This document shows, piece by piece, positions 11,586 through 22,863 of a stretch of 64,000 nt of DNA. The DNA is from Mytilus trossulus (taxonomy: Eukaryota; Mollusca; Bivalvia; Mytilida; Mytilidae). The translations under genes were made by a program, and so were the position numbers. The notes under the pieces are model-generated. The model worked only from the letters and a program-made list of their open reading frames with translations. It was not told where the DNA came from and did not search any database. The stretch covers positions 73,873,727 through 73,937,726 of the forward strand of contig NC_086379.1 of assembly GCF_036588685.1 (NCBI RefSeq). The letters are read 5' to 3'. Numbering within the stretch: position 1 is the first letter of the stretch; each line of letters begins with the position of its first letter.

Positions 11586-12003
11586 CCCAGGGTTTACTGC
11601 TAGTTGGAAGAAGGCAAAAGTTATCATAATTCTATTCCCACTTTAATTTTAAATAGATATCAAAACTCATTGACCTTGTCCATCGAATGACTGAGAACTG
11701 GTAATGCAACTTAGGAATATCAAGGTTGATGGGTATTCGTGAAAATAATGGCATATATTTACTCAAAACAAATACAGCGGAAAATCTGACTGAGGTGCCG
11801 AGTAGCGAACAGTTTGTAAAACTAAATGCACTTTTTGAAGTTTTGTCGAATAACTAACATGGCGATACGCTACTTTGTGTTTCTCCCAAAGGAGGGAAAT
11901 ATAAAAGTTAAGGCTTCATTTGAGCTTTACTGAATAAAAGTTTGTATGTAAGATGCGAAGTTGATTCGGTGTGGTGTACATAATTTGTTTGAGAAGAACA
12001 TTT
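11586..12003. other. Non-repetitive spacer within the composite element
   Basis: About 400 bp with no gene or repeat I can recognise. Confidence 0.35.
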
Positions 12004-12597
12004 AAGGTGGCTCGGGTGTCTTCCTCCATCTTGGATTTTAAATAAGGAGATATCTTTGGTCTATATATTTGATGAAATGTGCAAATTTTGATAGTTGTAT
12101 GTAAATTATGTAAAAGACTTTTGATATAAATATAGAAAATTGTGTGTTTTAACATAACTTCAGTTGTAATTTTGTAAAAACGCCTTGTTTGTGTTTGATT
12201 AGATTTTTTCAAACTTTGCCAAATAAGGGGAGATAACTCCGATAAAGTAAATTTTACAATAGAAAGTGTTATGAATTTACCTATTTTGATATGTAGCAAG
12301 AAAACAAGTTCGGTGACCCCATTTTTTCTTTTGTTTATTTGAAAGCATGTTATAAGAGCAATATTCTCACATTTTATCTTAAAGTTCTTATAGTATGTTT
12401 TCGTTTTATCACACAAAATTTAATTTTCCATGAATAATCTATACAAAATCTGACAATTTTGCGCAACCTGTAGCGTGAAAAAAAGTCCGGTGACCCATAC
12501 TTTTTAATACAGTTTTGAAAAAAGCATGATAAAAGCTTTATCTTGACAAGTTATCAAAAAATTCTGTCAGTTCTAATTAAGACACCCTAGCCACCTT
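12004..12597. mobile_element. TIR element with AAGGTGGCTCGGGTGTC ends
   Basis: The left end AAGGTGGCTCGGGTGTC (12004-12020) faces GACACCCTAGCCACCTT (12581-12597), 16 of 17 positions paired. The body contains no transposase; a 166-codon open minus-strand frame overlapping it is AT-rich and has no recognisable domain. Related ends occur at 28328-28886 and, as a fragment, at 53404-53560. Confidence 0.7.
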
Positions 12598-13387
12598 AGT
12601 TTGTCTTTATGCAACAATGATTGTACTTCTTGAAGAGTGAATTATTTAAAGCAAATACATTACACATAAAATAGGGGTGAACCAAACAGAACTTTGTTAA
12701 GTTTGGTGCGTTCTCCGTAAAGAATCAGCCAAAACTGTTCTGGTAAAAAGAAATAATGAAAACAAGTACATTCCTGTAACAGTGTCAATGTCAAGAGAAG
12801 TGGAGTTTGTTGCTAGATCTATTTTCATGTCGCATGTTTGCCTGGTTTGTTTATAAGACAACCGATAAGTTGTGTTTTTAAAGATGCAACAAAGAACACA
12901 CATTAGTCAAATGAAAATAACTAAAATATAATTACAGAAAGTTTGTTGCTTTATGATTATGCAATGACAATTATTGTTGCTTATGTCATCATTCATGGAC
13001 ATGACGGTTTGAATACTTGATTGGTAATTAATTTTTGTCTGATGTCCAGTGGCAAATGTTTCATGTTCATTCTGATAGCACATTTCATCCATTTATATCG
13101 AAGTTTCAACCTTAATCAAGTCTTCTTTGTATAGAAAGATAATTACCGATTGGACAATTTCACTATAGATGTTATAAACTTAAACACACTCGCCATGGCT
13201 ATCAGTGTTCGATAATTAAATTCGTGTACTATATATATATATATATGAATCGAAATAGTACTGGTTGGAAATCAATAGTCCCTATTTATGGTAAAATGAC
13301 AGTTTTTCCAGTTTTGACTGTATCCGAGACCTTATCACGTGTACACGATTCATTACGATGAGAGACTGCTGATGACATTTTTTTTTA
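12598..13387. other. AT-rich spacer within the composite element
   Basis: Contains a short (AT)n run at about 13229-13247. No supportable gene. Confidence 0.35.
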
Positions 13388-14206
13388 GGGGACGACCATT
13401 TGATATTCTGGGGGAGGGGGGGGGGGGGGGGGGGGGGAGCAGGAGGATTTGTTTTTGATTGGTTATTTATTTTTGTAACCTGAGAGGACAGATTATTCAT
13501 TTTCTGCACTATTGAAGCAAGATTTTTCATTTTCATTAAGGAAAGGGACTGATTATTCATTTTCACAACAATATTAATGATATTCGAAAACATACAATTT
13601 TTTAGATATTTGTTAGTTACATGTATGAATACATGTATAGTCAAGTCATAATGTACCATTTAATCAGAAAAGATCATTATCCCCTGCAGAAATTTTAAGA
13701 TTCAAGATTTCATTCATAACCATGATAACCTCAGACACATACTTGCATGTGTACAAGAGGACAATATAATATACAAACATTTTAAGATAATACATAGCGA
13801 TACAGGACGAACGAAACATAAATACATAGAAATAATAATATTATAAAAGACAATTGTATAATTAGATTTTATTTAAGTATTTTATAATTTTCTTCACATA
13901 ATAAATAATAAATCATTTATGTTCCCAAGCAATATACATGTATGTCATACATACATAGTATTAAAGTTGAACTAGTTTTACCTAGCCTCTTTGAAAAGTA
14001 TTGTTCAACATATTTTGCCGAGCGGAGCGAGACAAACAATTTTTGGAAGGGTTTTGGAACCGCTGAAGGCCCAAGAAGCTATAGACATGCTGAGGTAACT
14101 ACCACAGAACAAACCATTTATTTTTGTGATTATCAAGGCTGAGTTATTTATTTTCAAAATCCTCCTGCCCCCCCCCCCCCCCCCAGAATATCAAATGGTC
14201 GTCCCC
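13388..14206. mobile_element. TIR element with poly-G subterminal tracts
   Basis: The left end GGGGACGACCATTTGATATT plus CTGGGGG faces CCCCCAG plus AATATCAAATGGTCGTCCCC at the right end. Immediately inside each end is a homopolymer tract (about 20 G at 13414-13437; about 17 C at 14168-14184) and then an inverted AGGAGGATTT/AAATCCTCCT block. A 3-bp TTA flanks both sides (13385-13387 and 14207-14209), as expected for PIF/Harbinger-like insertion (TWA), though three bases are weak evidence. No transposase is visible; repeat R2 copy 2 is nested inside. Confidence 0.78.
13691..13880 (+). repeat. Dispersed repeat R2, copy 2
   Basis: Same family and orientation as 7104-7265 (AGATTCAAGATTTCATTCAT, GTGTACAAGAGGACAATATA). 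Nested in the poly-G TIR element. Confidence 0.7.
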
Positions 14207-14523
14207 TTAGTAGAATGTGTTCCAATCTATAACATATCTTAAATTAGTTTACCAAAACTTGCAAGGACCTTGGTCTTTCTTATATTGACGTAGTCATGGT
14301 ACTTATTCAATGGTAATATCAAACAGGTGACATGATATTATCTGTTTCTGTGATATACACATAAGCAAGAGTAGTTCAAATATCAAGTTTCTACGAAGGA
14401 GTGTAGGGATTTGGGGAGGGGTCGTTTATATAGATATTCTGTAATTGATATGCAATTTTCTCTATTCTTTATATTGTTTGCAATTATTCTCTAACCTTTG
14501 TATTTCGGCGGTTACTTACCTTT

Positions 14524-14641
14524 GTCGGACTATTGGGGTGTCGGACTATTGGGGTGTCGGACCAATGGGGTGTCGGACCTTTGGGGTGTCGGACTAATGG
14601 GGTGTCGGACTAACGGGGTGTCGGAATACCGGGGCGACCCC
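14524..14641 (-). repeat. Right TIR of the composite element
   Basis: Six or seven iterations of GTCGGACYAWTGGGGT, the inverted partner of 6815-6918. Directly followed by the ACATTAAT target duplicate. Confidence 0.85.
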
Positions 14642-14873
14642 ACATTAATCACTAGAAAGTCTTTATAAAAATATAAGGTTATGCACTAATGACTATGCAT
14701 TCAGATCTACATTAATTTTTTTCATAGCCATCTTTTTTTTGCTTAAGACATAATTTTCCAAATAAAAATTATCAAAGTTTAACAGTTTTTACACAATTTA
14801 TATTCTTACAAATATTTGCTATCCAACTGTTTTTTATATTTTTTTTTTTTTTTTAGATAGTACATGTACTTAC

Positions 14874-14991
14874 TGGAGGTCCAGTTGGTCCTCTTGGTCC
14901 AGAATTTCCTTTCATTCCTTTCATTCCTTTAATTCCAACTTCTCCTATTGCCCCGAGTACACCACAATGCACCAGGTGCTCCCGAGTCTCC
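14874..14991 (-). CDS. Collagen-like exon with a one-base frame break
   Basis: The exon is bounded on the minus strand by acceptor ATTTTCAG and donor GTAAGT. Read from the acceptor it gives GDS GAP GAL; read back from the donor it gives GVL GAI GEV GIK GMK GMK GNS GPR GPT GPP. The two frames differ by one nucleotide: an extra T (plus-strand A at 14964) sits exactly between the GAL and GVL triplets. Without it the exon would be 117 bp, thirteen complete triplets in phase 0 like its downstream neighbours. As written, translation runs into a stop within about twelve codons. This may be an assembly error, a polymorphism or a pseudogene lesion. No further collagen exons are recognisable between 15000 and 64000. 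Confidence 0.8.
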
Positions 14992-15229
14992 CTGAAAATA
15001 ATATTGTGTAAAATTACACCAATCAACATCAAAAATTACTTCTTCTAAAAGTTTGTAACTTAAGCTATTTTCTACACACATTATCAGAAAAAAAAATTAT
15101 TGTCTATATTGCAATTTGACAAACACTAATTTTGATCATTGAGAAGCTTAATTTTTCCTCAACAATAGAATATTATTAAATTGTTCAACTGACTTTTACA
15201 GAGTTGTCTCCCTGTAATGTAACATACTA

Positions 15230-15905
15230 CCTTAGTTTAATTTTGGACCCTTTGGACCTTAATGTAGACCAATTTAAAAACGGGACCAAAAATTAAGAAT
15301 CTACATACATAATTAGATTCAGCATATCAAAGATCCCCAATTATTCAGTTTTTGATGAAATCAAACAAAAAGTTTAATTTTGAACCCTTTGGGCCCCTTA
15401 TTCCTAAACTGTTTGGACCAAAACTCCCAAAATCATTACCAACCTTCCTTTTATGGTTATAAACCTTGTGTTCAAATTTTATAGCTTTCTATTCACTTAA
15501 ACTGAAGTTATGGTGAGAAAACCAAGAAAAATGCTTATTTGGGCCCCTTTTGGCCCCTAATTCCTAAAATGTTGGGACCTCAACTCCCAAAATCAATACC
15601 AACCTTTCTTTTGTGGTCTGACATAAACCTTGTGTTTAAATTTCATTGATTTCTATTAACTTAAACTAAAGTTATTGTGCAAAAACCAAGAATAATGCTT
15701 ATTGGGCCCTTTTTTTGGCCCCTTATTCACAAACTGTTGGAACTAAACTTCCAAAAATCTATCCCAACCTTCCTTTTGTGGTCATAAACCTTGTGTCAAA
15801 ATTTCATAGATTTCTATTTACTGAAACTAAAGTTATTGTGCAAAAACCAAGAAAATGCTTATTTTGGCCCTTTTTGGCCCCTAATTCCTAAAATATATAT
15901 ATAAC
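15230..15905 (+). repeat. Tandem repeat R3, ~150-165-bp unit
   Basis: About four diverged units, each containing TTTTGGCCCCTAATTCCTAA, ACTCCCAAAATCAATACCAA, CCTTTTGTGGT, ATAAACCTTGTGT and AAACTAAAGTTATTGTG. Boundaries fall near 15385, 15545, 15705 and 15865. The array lies just upstream of the broken collagen-like exon. Confidence 0.75.
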
Positions 15906-16099
15906 CCCCAAAAAATAAATTAACTGATTATTTGATCGATTTTTTTTGCGCCACTGTCCAAGGACTACATAGCTCTGCAAAAATAAAACATCTGAAGTTA
16001 TTATTTTCTGAACAGAATATATATTGAGCTTGATCATGTTGATCTGTAAACTTGTTACTGCTTGTCATGATCTAAAATAAATATAACTATAATAAGGGT

Positions 16100-16890
16100 G
16101 AGAGTTGGGATTTTCCTTACATGTCAATGATGTTTAAGCCTGCCCCTTTCTGTACATGTATGTGCCAGTCCCAAGTCCGGAACCTGTAATTTAGTGGTTC
16201 TTCTTTGTTGCTTTGTTAGTAACTTAATGATACTTGTTTTTTATCATTGTTCTGTTTATTAATTAGCCATTAGTTTTCTTGTTTTTATGTTTTATATACA
16301 TTTGTGATTTTGGGGTCTTCCATCATGTCAATGTACAATGTACATGTAAATGTAGCTGAGTAGGTGATATTGGCTTAAACCTTTGCTTATTGTTGAAGGG
16401 TGTACGATGACCTTAAGGATGTCTGCTGGTCATGTTTTTGAATTCTTGTCATATTTTCGATTTTCTCAGGTTTTATCCATCCAAATGTATTAAATTTTTT
16501 TTTTAACGACACCCCACTTTTGTCTTCATAAATCTGTTCAATAGATCATTTAAGATTTAGTGATCCGGCGGCATGAGATTCTTGTTATTTTTTCTTGGTT
16601 TAAAGGGTAAAAAACAATTCCAATGTTAACAAATAGTAAAGTCTGAAGAAAACCCTTTTCCCGCCATTTTCTAAATGTCTCGTATTTTGAAAACTACACA
16701 CGAGACTAATGATTTTATTACTTTATTTTGTTTAAATATCAAAGTTGTTTTCATTTTAAGCAACCACATGAAATCCTTGTTATTTTAAATTAGAGCAGCA
16801 GACATCCTTAAGCTGTTACTTTTCTGTCATTTGGTGTCTTGTGGAGAGTTGTCTCATTGACAATCAATTCCACATCTGTTTTATATTGTA
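16100..16890 (+). repeat. Dispersed repeat R4, plus orientation, split by a MITE
   Basis: Recognisable parts are CAGTCCCAAGTCCGGAACCT, CTTATTGTTGAAGG, GTACGATGACC and GAGTTGTCTCATTGACAATC. The same family appears reversed at 51812-51945 and 55345-55470. The copy is interrupted at 16417-16807 by a TTAA-flanked element. I recall this family as abundant in mussel genomes; that is memory, not a search result. Confidence 0.65.
16417..16807. mobile_element. TTAA-flanked MITE (piggyBac-like), 391 bp
   Basis: The element starts GGATGTCTGCTG and ends CAGCAGACATCC, a perfect 12-bp inverted repeat. Both sides carry TTAA (16413-16416 and 16808-16811), the hallmark of piggyBac-type insertion. It is inserted into an R4 copy whose two halves join cleanly when it is removed. 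No open frame. Confidence 0.8.
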
Positions 16891-18719
16891 TCGTCTTGTT
16901 GTAGTTATCGATTCATATATTTTTGCCAGTTCAAGACTTACAAAAATGTATGGGAACATTTCCCTCCCCTAGCTGGAAATTCTCTGGCCCTTGTGGTAGT
17001 TTTCTATAAATTGTTATCCAGATATGTTTGAATAAGAGAAATCAACACAGTTGTTTCCTTATGATATGACGTTAAATGATATCTAATGTTAAAAGTGGGG
17101 TACAGCCACCTGCAGAAAATTTGAATGGAAGTGGAAAACAATTGTCAAAGAGACAACAACCTGTCCAAATAGCAGACAATAAACAGACTAATAATTTAAG
17201 ACATTATGTATATTAAAGACCATAAATTTATTCATTATAAATAAAGTTTAAAAAGATAATTAAAAATTTGAAATCAGTTCTGAAGCAGATTGTATGGGAA
17301 AGGGGGGGGGGGGGGGTGCGGGGGATTTGATTTACCACATTCCCAAGGTACCTCTTATTTTTACAAGTCTTCTCACACTTTTTCAATATCCTTGACCCAT
17401 ATCCGTCAATTATTGCAACTTTATTTACTTTGCCTTTTTTTTCTGTAACTATTTCCTACATTGATCATGTTGATTGGAAAATAATTCCCATAAGAATGGG
17501 GACACTCAAAATTTTACATTAACCTTTTCCAGAGTAATAAGGACAATCCTAAATAAACTACTTAAAATATACCTAATATTTAATACCAAAAAATATAAAA
17601 ACTAAATAAAGATAAAGCTTTTTACATGTTTTAGTTTAAATTTTCCCCATTGTTTGACAAACCGGATAACTCATCAACTCTTTAGGGAAATTGAGAAATA
17701 TTTTACAGTATAAAAAACAGTATGGAATATTTGGAAAGGGTACAAACAAATAAATTGCTATCTAGTCAATACACAAACAATCCTTGATATGATATTTTTT
17801 CTTCCTTTAAATTTGGTTAAGGGATTAAGTTATTAACATTCGCCACTTTTATAATTCATGTTGAATCAGACATTTTTGATATATATAATTTGTGAAAACA
17901 TAGCAGTTTTATACTGCACTTTAAATATAGAAACTTCAAAAATTAATATACATTCAAATTAATTTACATTTATTGACAAAGTATAGTACATATAAAACTC
18001 TTTTCTTAGTATGCTTACTGTTTTTATTCACATGTACTATTTAATGTTTAACTACTGTGCAGATTGAAATTGCTCACAATTTTTTTTTACCTAAATTTAA
18101 TAGTTTGAGGAAAAGTTTCATGCACAGTAAAAAAAAGGGAGATAACTCATTTTTCGGAAGTAAATGATCTATTTACAGTAACAGCTAGTATCTATTTCAT
18201 AAGGTGGAGTTACTTTCATTTTTTAAAAGTTTAAAAGTAAAGAAGATATTAGATGTGTGAAAGTAATTAAATTTACAAATTAATAATTATAGAAACACTA
18301 CTACTAAATCAATTAGTCCATCACTATAATATATGCATCTATGAATTTGAAATTCAAATGAGAGTTACACATGTGTATACAAAATTCCATTTTTGTGATT
18401 CTACTAGAGATAGTTAATATAAACAGTGATAAAAATATATATTTAAAGACCAACATATTTTTGTAGTTGCATTTAATTCACTATCAAGGGAGATAATTCA
18501 TGCTTAAAAATGATAAATATTAACCATTAACATTGGTTCTATGTCCTTCTTTTATGTACATCTTTAGACACAAAGAATAACAGCTTTGAAATGATTCACT
18601 TCTGCAAAATTGAAATGAACAATAGTATGTGTAAATTTCATGTGAATTTGTTTTCATTTATATATTGCAAAAAACTAACTCAATAAATTCAAATTTCTCT
18701 TATGAACTCATGGTTTAAT
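16891..18719. other. AT-rich stretch without genes
   Basis: Contains a poly-G run of about 18 at 17301-17318. No coding or RNA gene visible. Confidence 0.4.
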
Positions 18720-19262
18720 TCAGATAAAATGAAACATAAATTTCACAGGGGTTTTGATTCATGTTTATTTCTGATGAAATTGTTCACATGAATTTAATGT
18801 GAAATTTTTCACGTGAATTTAACATGATTTTTTTAACGTGAATTTAACGTGAAATATTCACGTGAATTTCACGTGAAAATATAAATTTTTAAATTAAATT
18901 GAGATTCCAAGCGAATATATGATACATAAATACAAGGTATGAGATGTTGACAAAATTTTTGATTTTCATTTAATTTTTTATAACTTAGAAACCATTTATA
19001 TTTTTTCACGTGAAATTCACGTGAAAATTTTACGTGAAATTCATGTGAAATAATTTCACATGAAATTCATGTGAAAATTTAATGTGAATTTCACGTGAAA
19101 TCTCTTCACATGAAATTCACGTGAAAAGTTAACGTGAATTTCACGTGAAATCACTTCACGTGAAATTCATGTGAAATTCACGTGAAATTAATGTGAAATT
19201 CATGTGAAATTCACGTGAAATGAGATTCACGTGAAATTCATGTGAGCAAAATTTGGCTGTGT
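18720..19262. repeat. TTCACGTGAA palindrome array, copy 2 (inverted)
   Basis: Around a dozen CACGTG cores and many CATGTG or AACGTG derivatives, mostly in TTCACGTGAAATTCACGTGA context, split into two clusters (about 18785-18875 and 19005-19240). The right edge AGCAAAATTTGGCTGTGT is the inverse of the left edge of the array at 758-1125. Confidence 0.75.
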
Positions 19263-20754
19263 ATACTGTTGTGTATATGTCACCAGTAAACCATCAACCA
19301 GAGTAGGTTTATACATCAATGCTTAAACCCCTTACCAAAGAAAAAAATCGCTAAATGTTATCGCCGTGTTTTTTGTCCCTGGCATTTATTAGTACATAAA
19401 CCAATGAAGCAATATTCTGCAAAAGCCCTTTCAAAACTGTATGTATAATGTAAGATGTCTTATACACGGATGCCAAAAAATGAATAAGATGGTAACATCT
19501 CGTGATGTAAGATTGCACATCAAATTGGTTTTTACCTGTTTATCGCATTTATTATAAAAGAAAGGCAAGTTTTGACTAAACGTGTCAATAATGAAATACG
19601 ACTTACATCGTATTAACATACACAAATGAAATTACTAATATGACAATACTTTTTATAATCATCTTTTCGAAATTAAGATGTGGAGTAATTGTAAAACTCT
19701 CATAATGGATACCAGGAAATTAGACCCCTCTCAACCAGAGACCAAATGAAGGAGAAATAACAACACTGATCAAAACCTAATAGGCAAAGTAAGATATATC
19801 ACGCACATAATTAGCAAGTGTAAAACAATTCAAACGAAACATCTAACCGCTTGATTTTTGTACAAAACAATAAATAAAAAACAAATAGTAAAACAGCAAA
19901 AAACGAAAACCACCAAATAACAGTCAAATACAGATGTTAAGTGGTTAAACATATTTGCGGGCATCCAAACATCACCTTATCCAGAACAATAATGATACAA
20001 CACAACAAAAGAAAATGTTAAAAAGGACAAAATTTATTTATGAACAAAGTTTGTTATAATGATTTATTCAATTGCTATATTCATCAAGTTGAAAGAAGTT
20101 TATCAGAGTCAACAGTGGATTATTTATTTTCAAGTTGCATCAATCCATTTAAACTTTACATATCATGGAAAACACGAAAACGGATGAATCACATATCAGT
20201 AATGGTGATAAGTTAGACAAACATAGTCAACAACATAGTTAACAACACCAAAGGAAAAATGCATAATTATGCAAATATAAGCCAATCAAAAGGCAAGTAG
20301 AAACGAATAATTTCTATCATTTATTTATTAAAATATATCGAAAGAAAATATTTAGAAAATGCAGTGTTAGTTATCTTTCTTTGGATATTTTGTGTTTTTT
20401 CTTCATCCGTGACAAAATTCAGAAAACAATTTACAGCTTTGCTTATGCAAACAGATTTCCATATTGTCATTTATAACAAACTGTGTTCAACAAAATTACC
20501 ATTTGTCATCCTACATTTAACCAAATTGTATCAATATTTAAGTATTCAAGAATTAGTAGTATTTGCTCTTTCAAAGATAATATAAAATTAAACCTTTTCA
20601 AACAAAAATAACATCAAGGCTTCATGACAAACACATTAGAATTAAAAAAAGAAAGAAAAAAAAGTCGTTTTGAAATGCAGTGACCTGAAATGATCTTTCT
20701 ACTTTGAAATAATTTTAAAAACAATGGAACATTTTATCATTTCTATATTCAAAT
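19263..20754. other. Stretch without recognised features
   Basis: Only short, unsupported open frames. Confidence 0.35.
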
Positions 20755-20975
20755 TTTAGTTTCTTGTGTATAATACGGAGTTTAGTGTGACGTCCATTAT
20801 CACTGTACTAATATGCATATTTTAAGGGGCTAGCTGAAGGACACCTACGGGTGCGGGAATTCTCGCTACATTGAAGACCCATTGGTTGCCTTAGGATGTT
20901 GTTTGCTCTATGGTCGGGTGGTTGTCGCTTTGACATATTCACCATTTCCTTTCTCAATTTTAATCATTTTAGAGA
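20755..20975 (+). mobile_element. 3' end fragment of a YLDD-RT retroelement
   Basis: GGGGCTAGCTGAAGGACACC, GGTGCGGGAATTCTCGCTAC and ATTGAAGACCCATTGGT match, on the opposite strand, the segment 59995-60150 that follows the reverse transcriptase frame at 60373-61023. It is therefore the 3' non-coding end of the same family without its coding part, consistent with 5' truncation during insertion. Confidence 0.65.
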
Positions 20976-22112
20976 GTTTTAAAAGACGTTGTTTAAATAA
21001 ATTTTCTCCCTTTTTGACTGATGGACATTCAATGTCAAATGGCAAGTTGTATACGTATTTCCCACATCTTATATATTCAAACCTTATATAGTGGTCTTAA
21101 CTTTCACAAAAAGTGAAAAGAAAACAAAATGATGTAGCTGCTGTCTAATTGCCTTACAGTTATCAAAGGGCTGAGAGAAAAAAGAAGTCTATCCCTTTTT
21201 TACCAATGACTTCACTGAAAAACTATTTCTTATATTAACTTGGTCATCACAAGGCACTAGTTACTTCAATTAAAAAGCAATACCTGCAACCAGTTGTTCA
21301 TGTTCTAACAAGAAAACTAATTTATGAATATTCAAATATGCATATCGAATCGCTATATGGTATAATTAAATAAAGAAATCATATTTTGATATAAAATACA
21401 CAACCTAATTTCTTTGAACCGAGGAAGAGATTAAGGGAAAATTTAGGGAAGCTGCTGCTGTCTATTTCGCATCAGTTAATCATTAGTCATGATTCAAATG
21501 TTGATGAGGAAATCGTTTGAAAAATGTGTAATAATGTGCTAAAACGGGAAAAAAGTCAATTAATAATGCCTTCAATTCAAAGAAAGTTTGCAAAAATAAT
21601 AAACGAATTACTGCTATATATGGAAAACTAAAAACAGTTGAAAGACATCAAAGGAAGTTACTGGATTTTGTAAATACTAATTCGCCCTTGAATTAAAAAA
21701 ACTTAAGTATTTAAGATACATAAAGCAAAAATTGTAAGCGTTTTGAAAACTGTTCATTCACTTTCAATCAATCGTCTGCTTGATCATTATCAAAAACTTT
21801 ATTTTTGAATTAGGAATTTAATATTTACTCTTTTGTTTGAATCTCGAATATTATGTGTCAGACATTTTTGTTGAAATATTTGAACCATGATTAGTTAATG
21901 ACACCATACTGTCCAAAGTGCCACCAGAAATAACAATTCGTGCACTGAATAACGATACTTTATAATCTACGTCTCATTCATTCGTTCAAATAGTTCACAT
22001 TATTGATACACCATATATGTTAATTTATATAAAAGCACTACATGTTATTGATGACGTAATGGAAATGCTGAAATTGTATCATTTTATTTCTGTATTCATA
22101 TTGGTAAAATAA
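20976..22112. other. Stretch without recognised features
   Basis: AT-rich, no supportable gene or repeat. Confidence 0.35.
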
Positions 22113-22113
22113 A

Positions 22114-22220
22114 GGCAACAGTAGTATCCCGCTGTTCAAAACTCATAAATCCATGGACAAAAAACAAATTCGGGGTAACAAACTAAAACCGAGGGAAACG
22201 CATTAAATATAAGAGGAGAT
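22114..22220 (+). mobile_element. Fragment of the GGCAACAGTAGTA element (R5)
   Basis: Starts GGCAACAGTAGTATCCCGCT and continues AACTAAAACCGAGGGAAACG. Matches the left part of the complete element at 43917-44280 and the nested copy at 24966-25170. Confidence 0.65.
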
Positions 22221-22863
22221 ATAAAACACTTTTGATAGAGTGTAGTTACATACAAAACTCAACGACAGTCGAACAAAACGTCTTTTGAATGTTCTAAACT
22301 TTCATTGAAATGAGCAAATCATTAAACAGCAGATTAACTTCCTAAAAATTATTTAAGAGTGAACGTGAAAGTAAAGTGTTTCCCTTTTTGAGAGATAATA
22401 TTCATTATAAAATGGCGCCAACCTATTACGTTTTATATTCTACGTGATAAACTAGTGTATTCCATCTATTCAACTTTACAATGGTTTTAACTTTTAATCG
22501 AGGTAAACTTTAAACCGAATCGTTAAAGTGCAATCGATTTCTTGAAAGCTATTCAATACCTAGAGTGAAAGTGAAAGTAAAACTAAGTTTTTCTATTTTT
22601 AAACTGATAAATTATATAGCCTCAAATGTATGGTTAAAATTCAACCATTTATCAAACAAGTATAGTCAAATCAATTGATCATAACATAATAAAAGATAGA
22701 CACAGTACAGCAATTATCAACTGATTAAAACCTCAAATACAGAACAAATAAAAGTACTTTGATACTCCGATCTTTGGCCGGTTACAAATAACATCATTCA
22801 CAAAGTAAAAATATTAGCAAGATTTAAACCAAAATGGACAGTGACTTACTATACTGCCAAACG

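Larger units (their letters stand above)
6815..14641. mobile_element. 7.8 kb composite TIR element with 8-bp TSD
   Basis: Flanked on both sides by the identical 8-bp sequence ACATTAAT (6807-6814 and 14642-14649). The ends are inverted copies: the left begins GGGGCAGCCCCGTTATTCCG and the right, in reverse complement, GGGGTCGCCCCGGTATTCCG. Inside each end the unit CCGACACCCCATTGGT and variants recur about 6 times, giving TIRs of about 104 bp (6815-6918) and 118 bp (14524-14641). No transposase frame is visible, so it is non-autonomous, and its length comes largely from elements nested inside (listed separately). 8-bp duplications occur in hAT and Zisupton-type superfamilies; the superfamily is not proven. 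Confidence 0.85.

Noticed and set aside
11916..12416. 166-codon minus-strand frame
   Set aside because: Lies across a MITE edge, AT-driven composition, no recognisable domain.
13282..13659. 125-codon minus-strand frame with a proline run
   Set aside because: The prolines come from the poly-G tract of a TIR element; no other protein signature.
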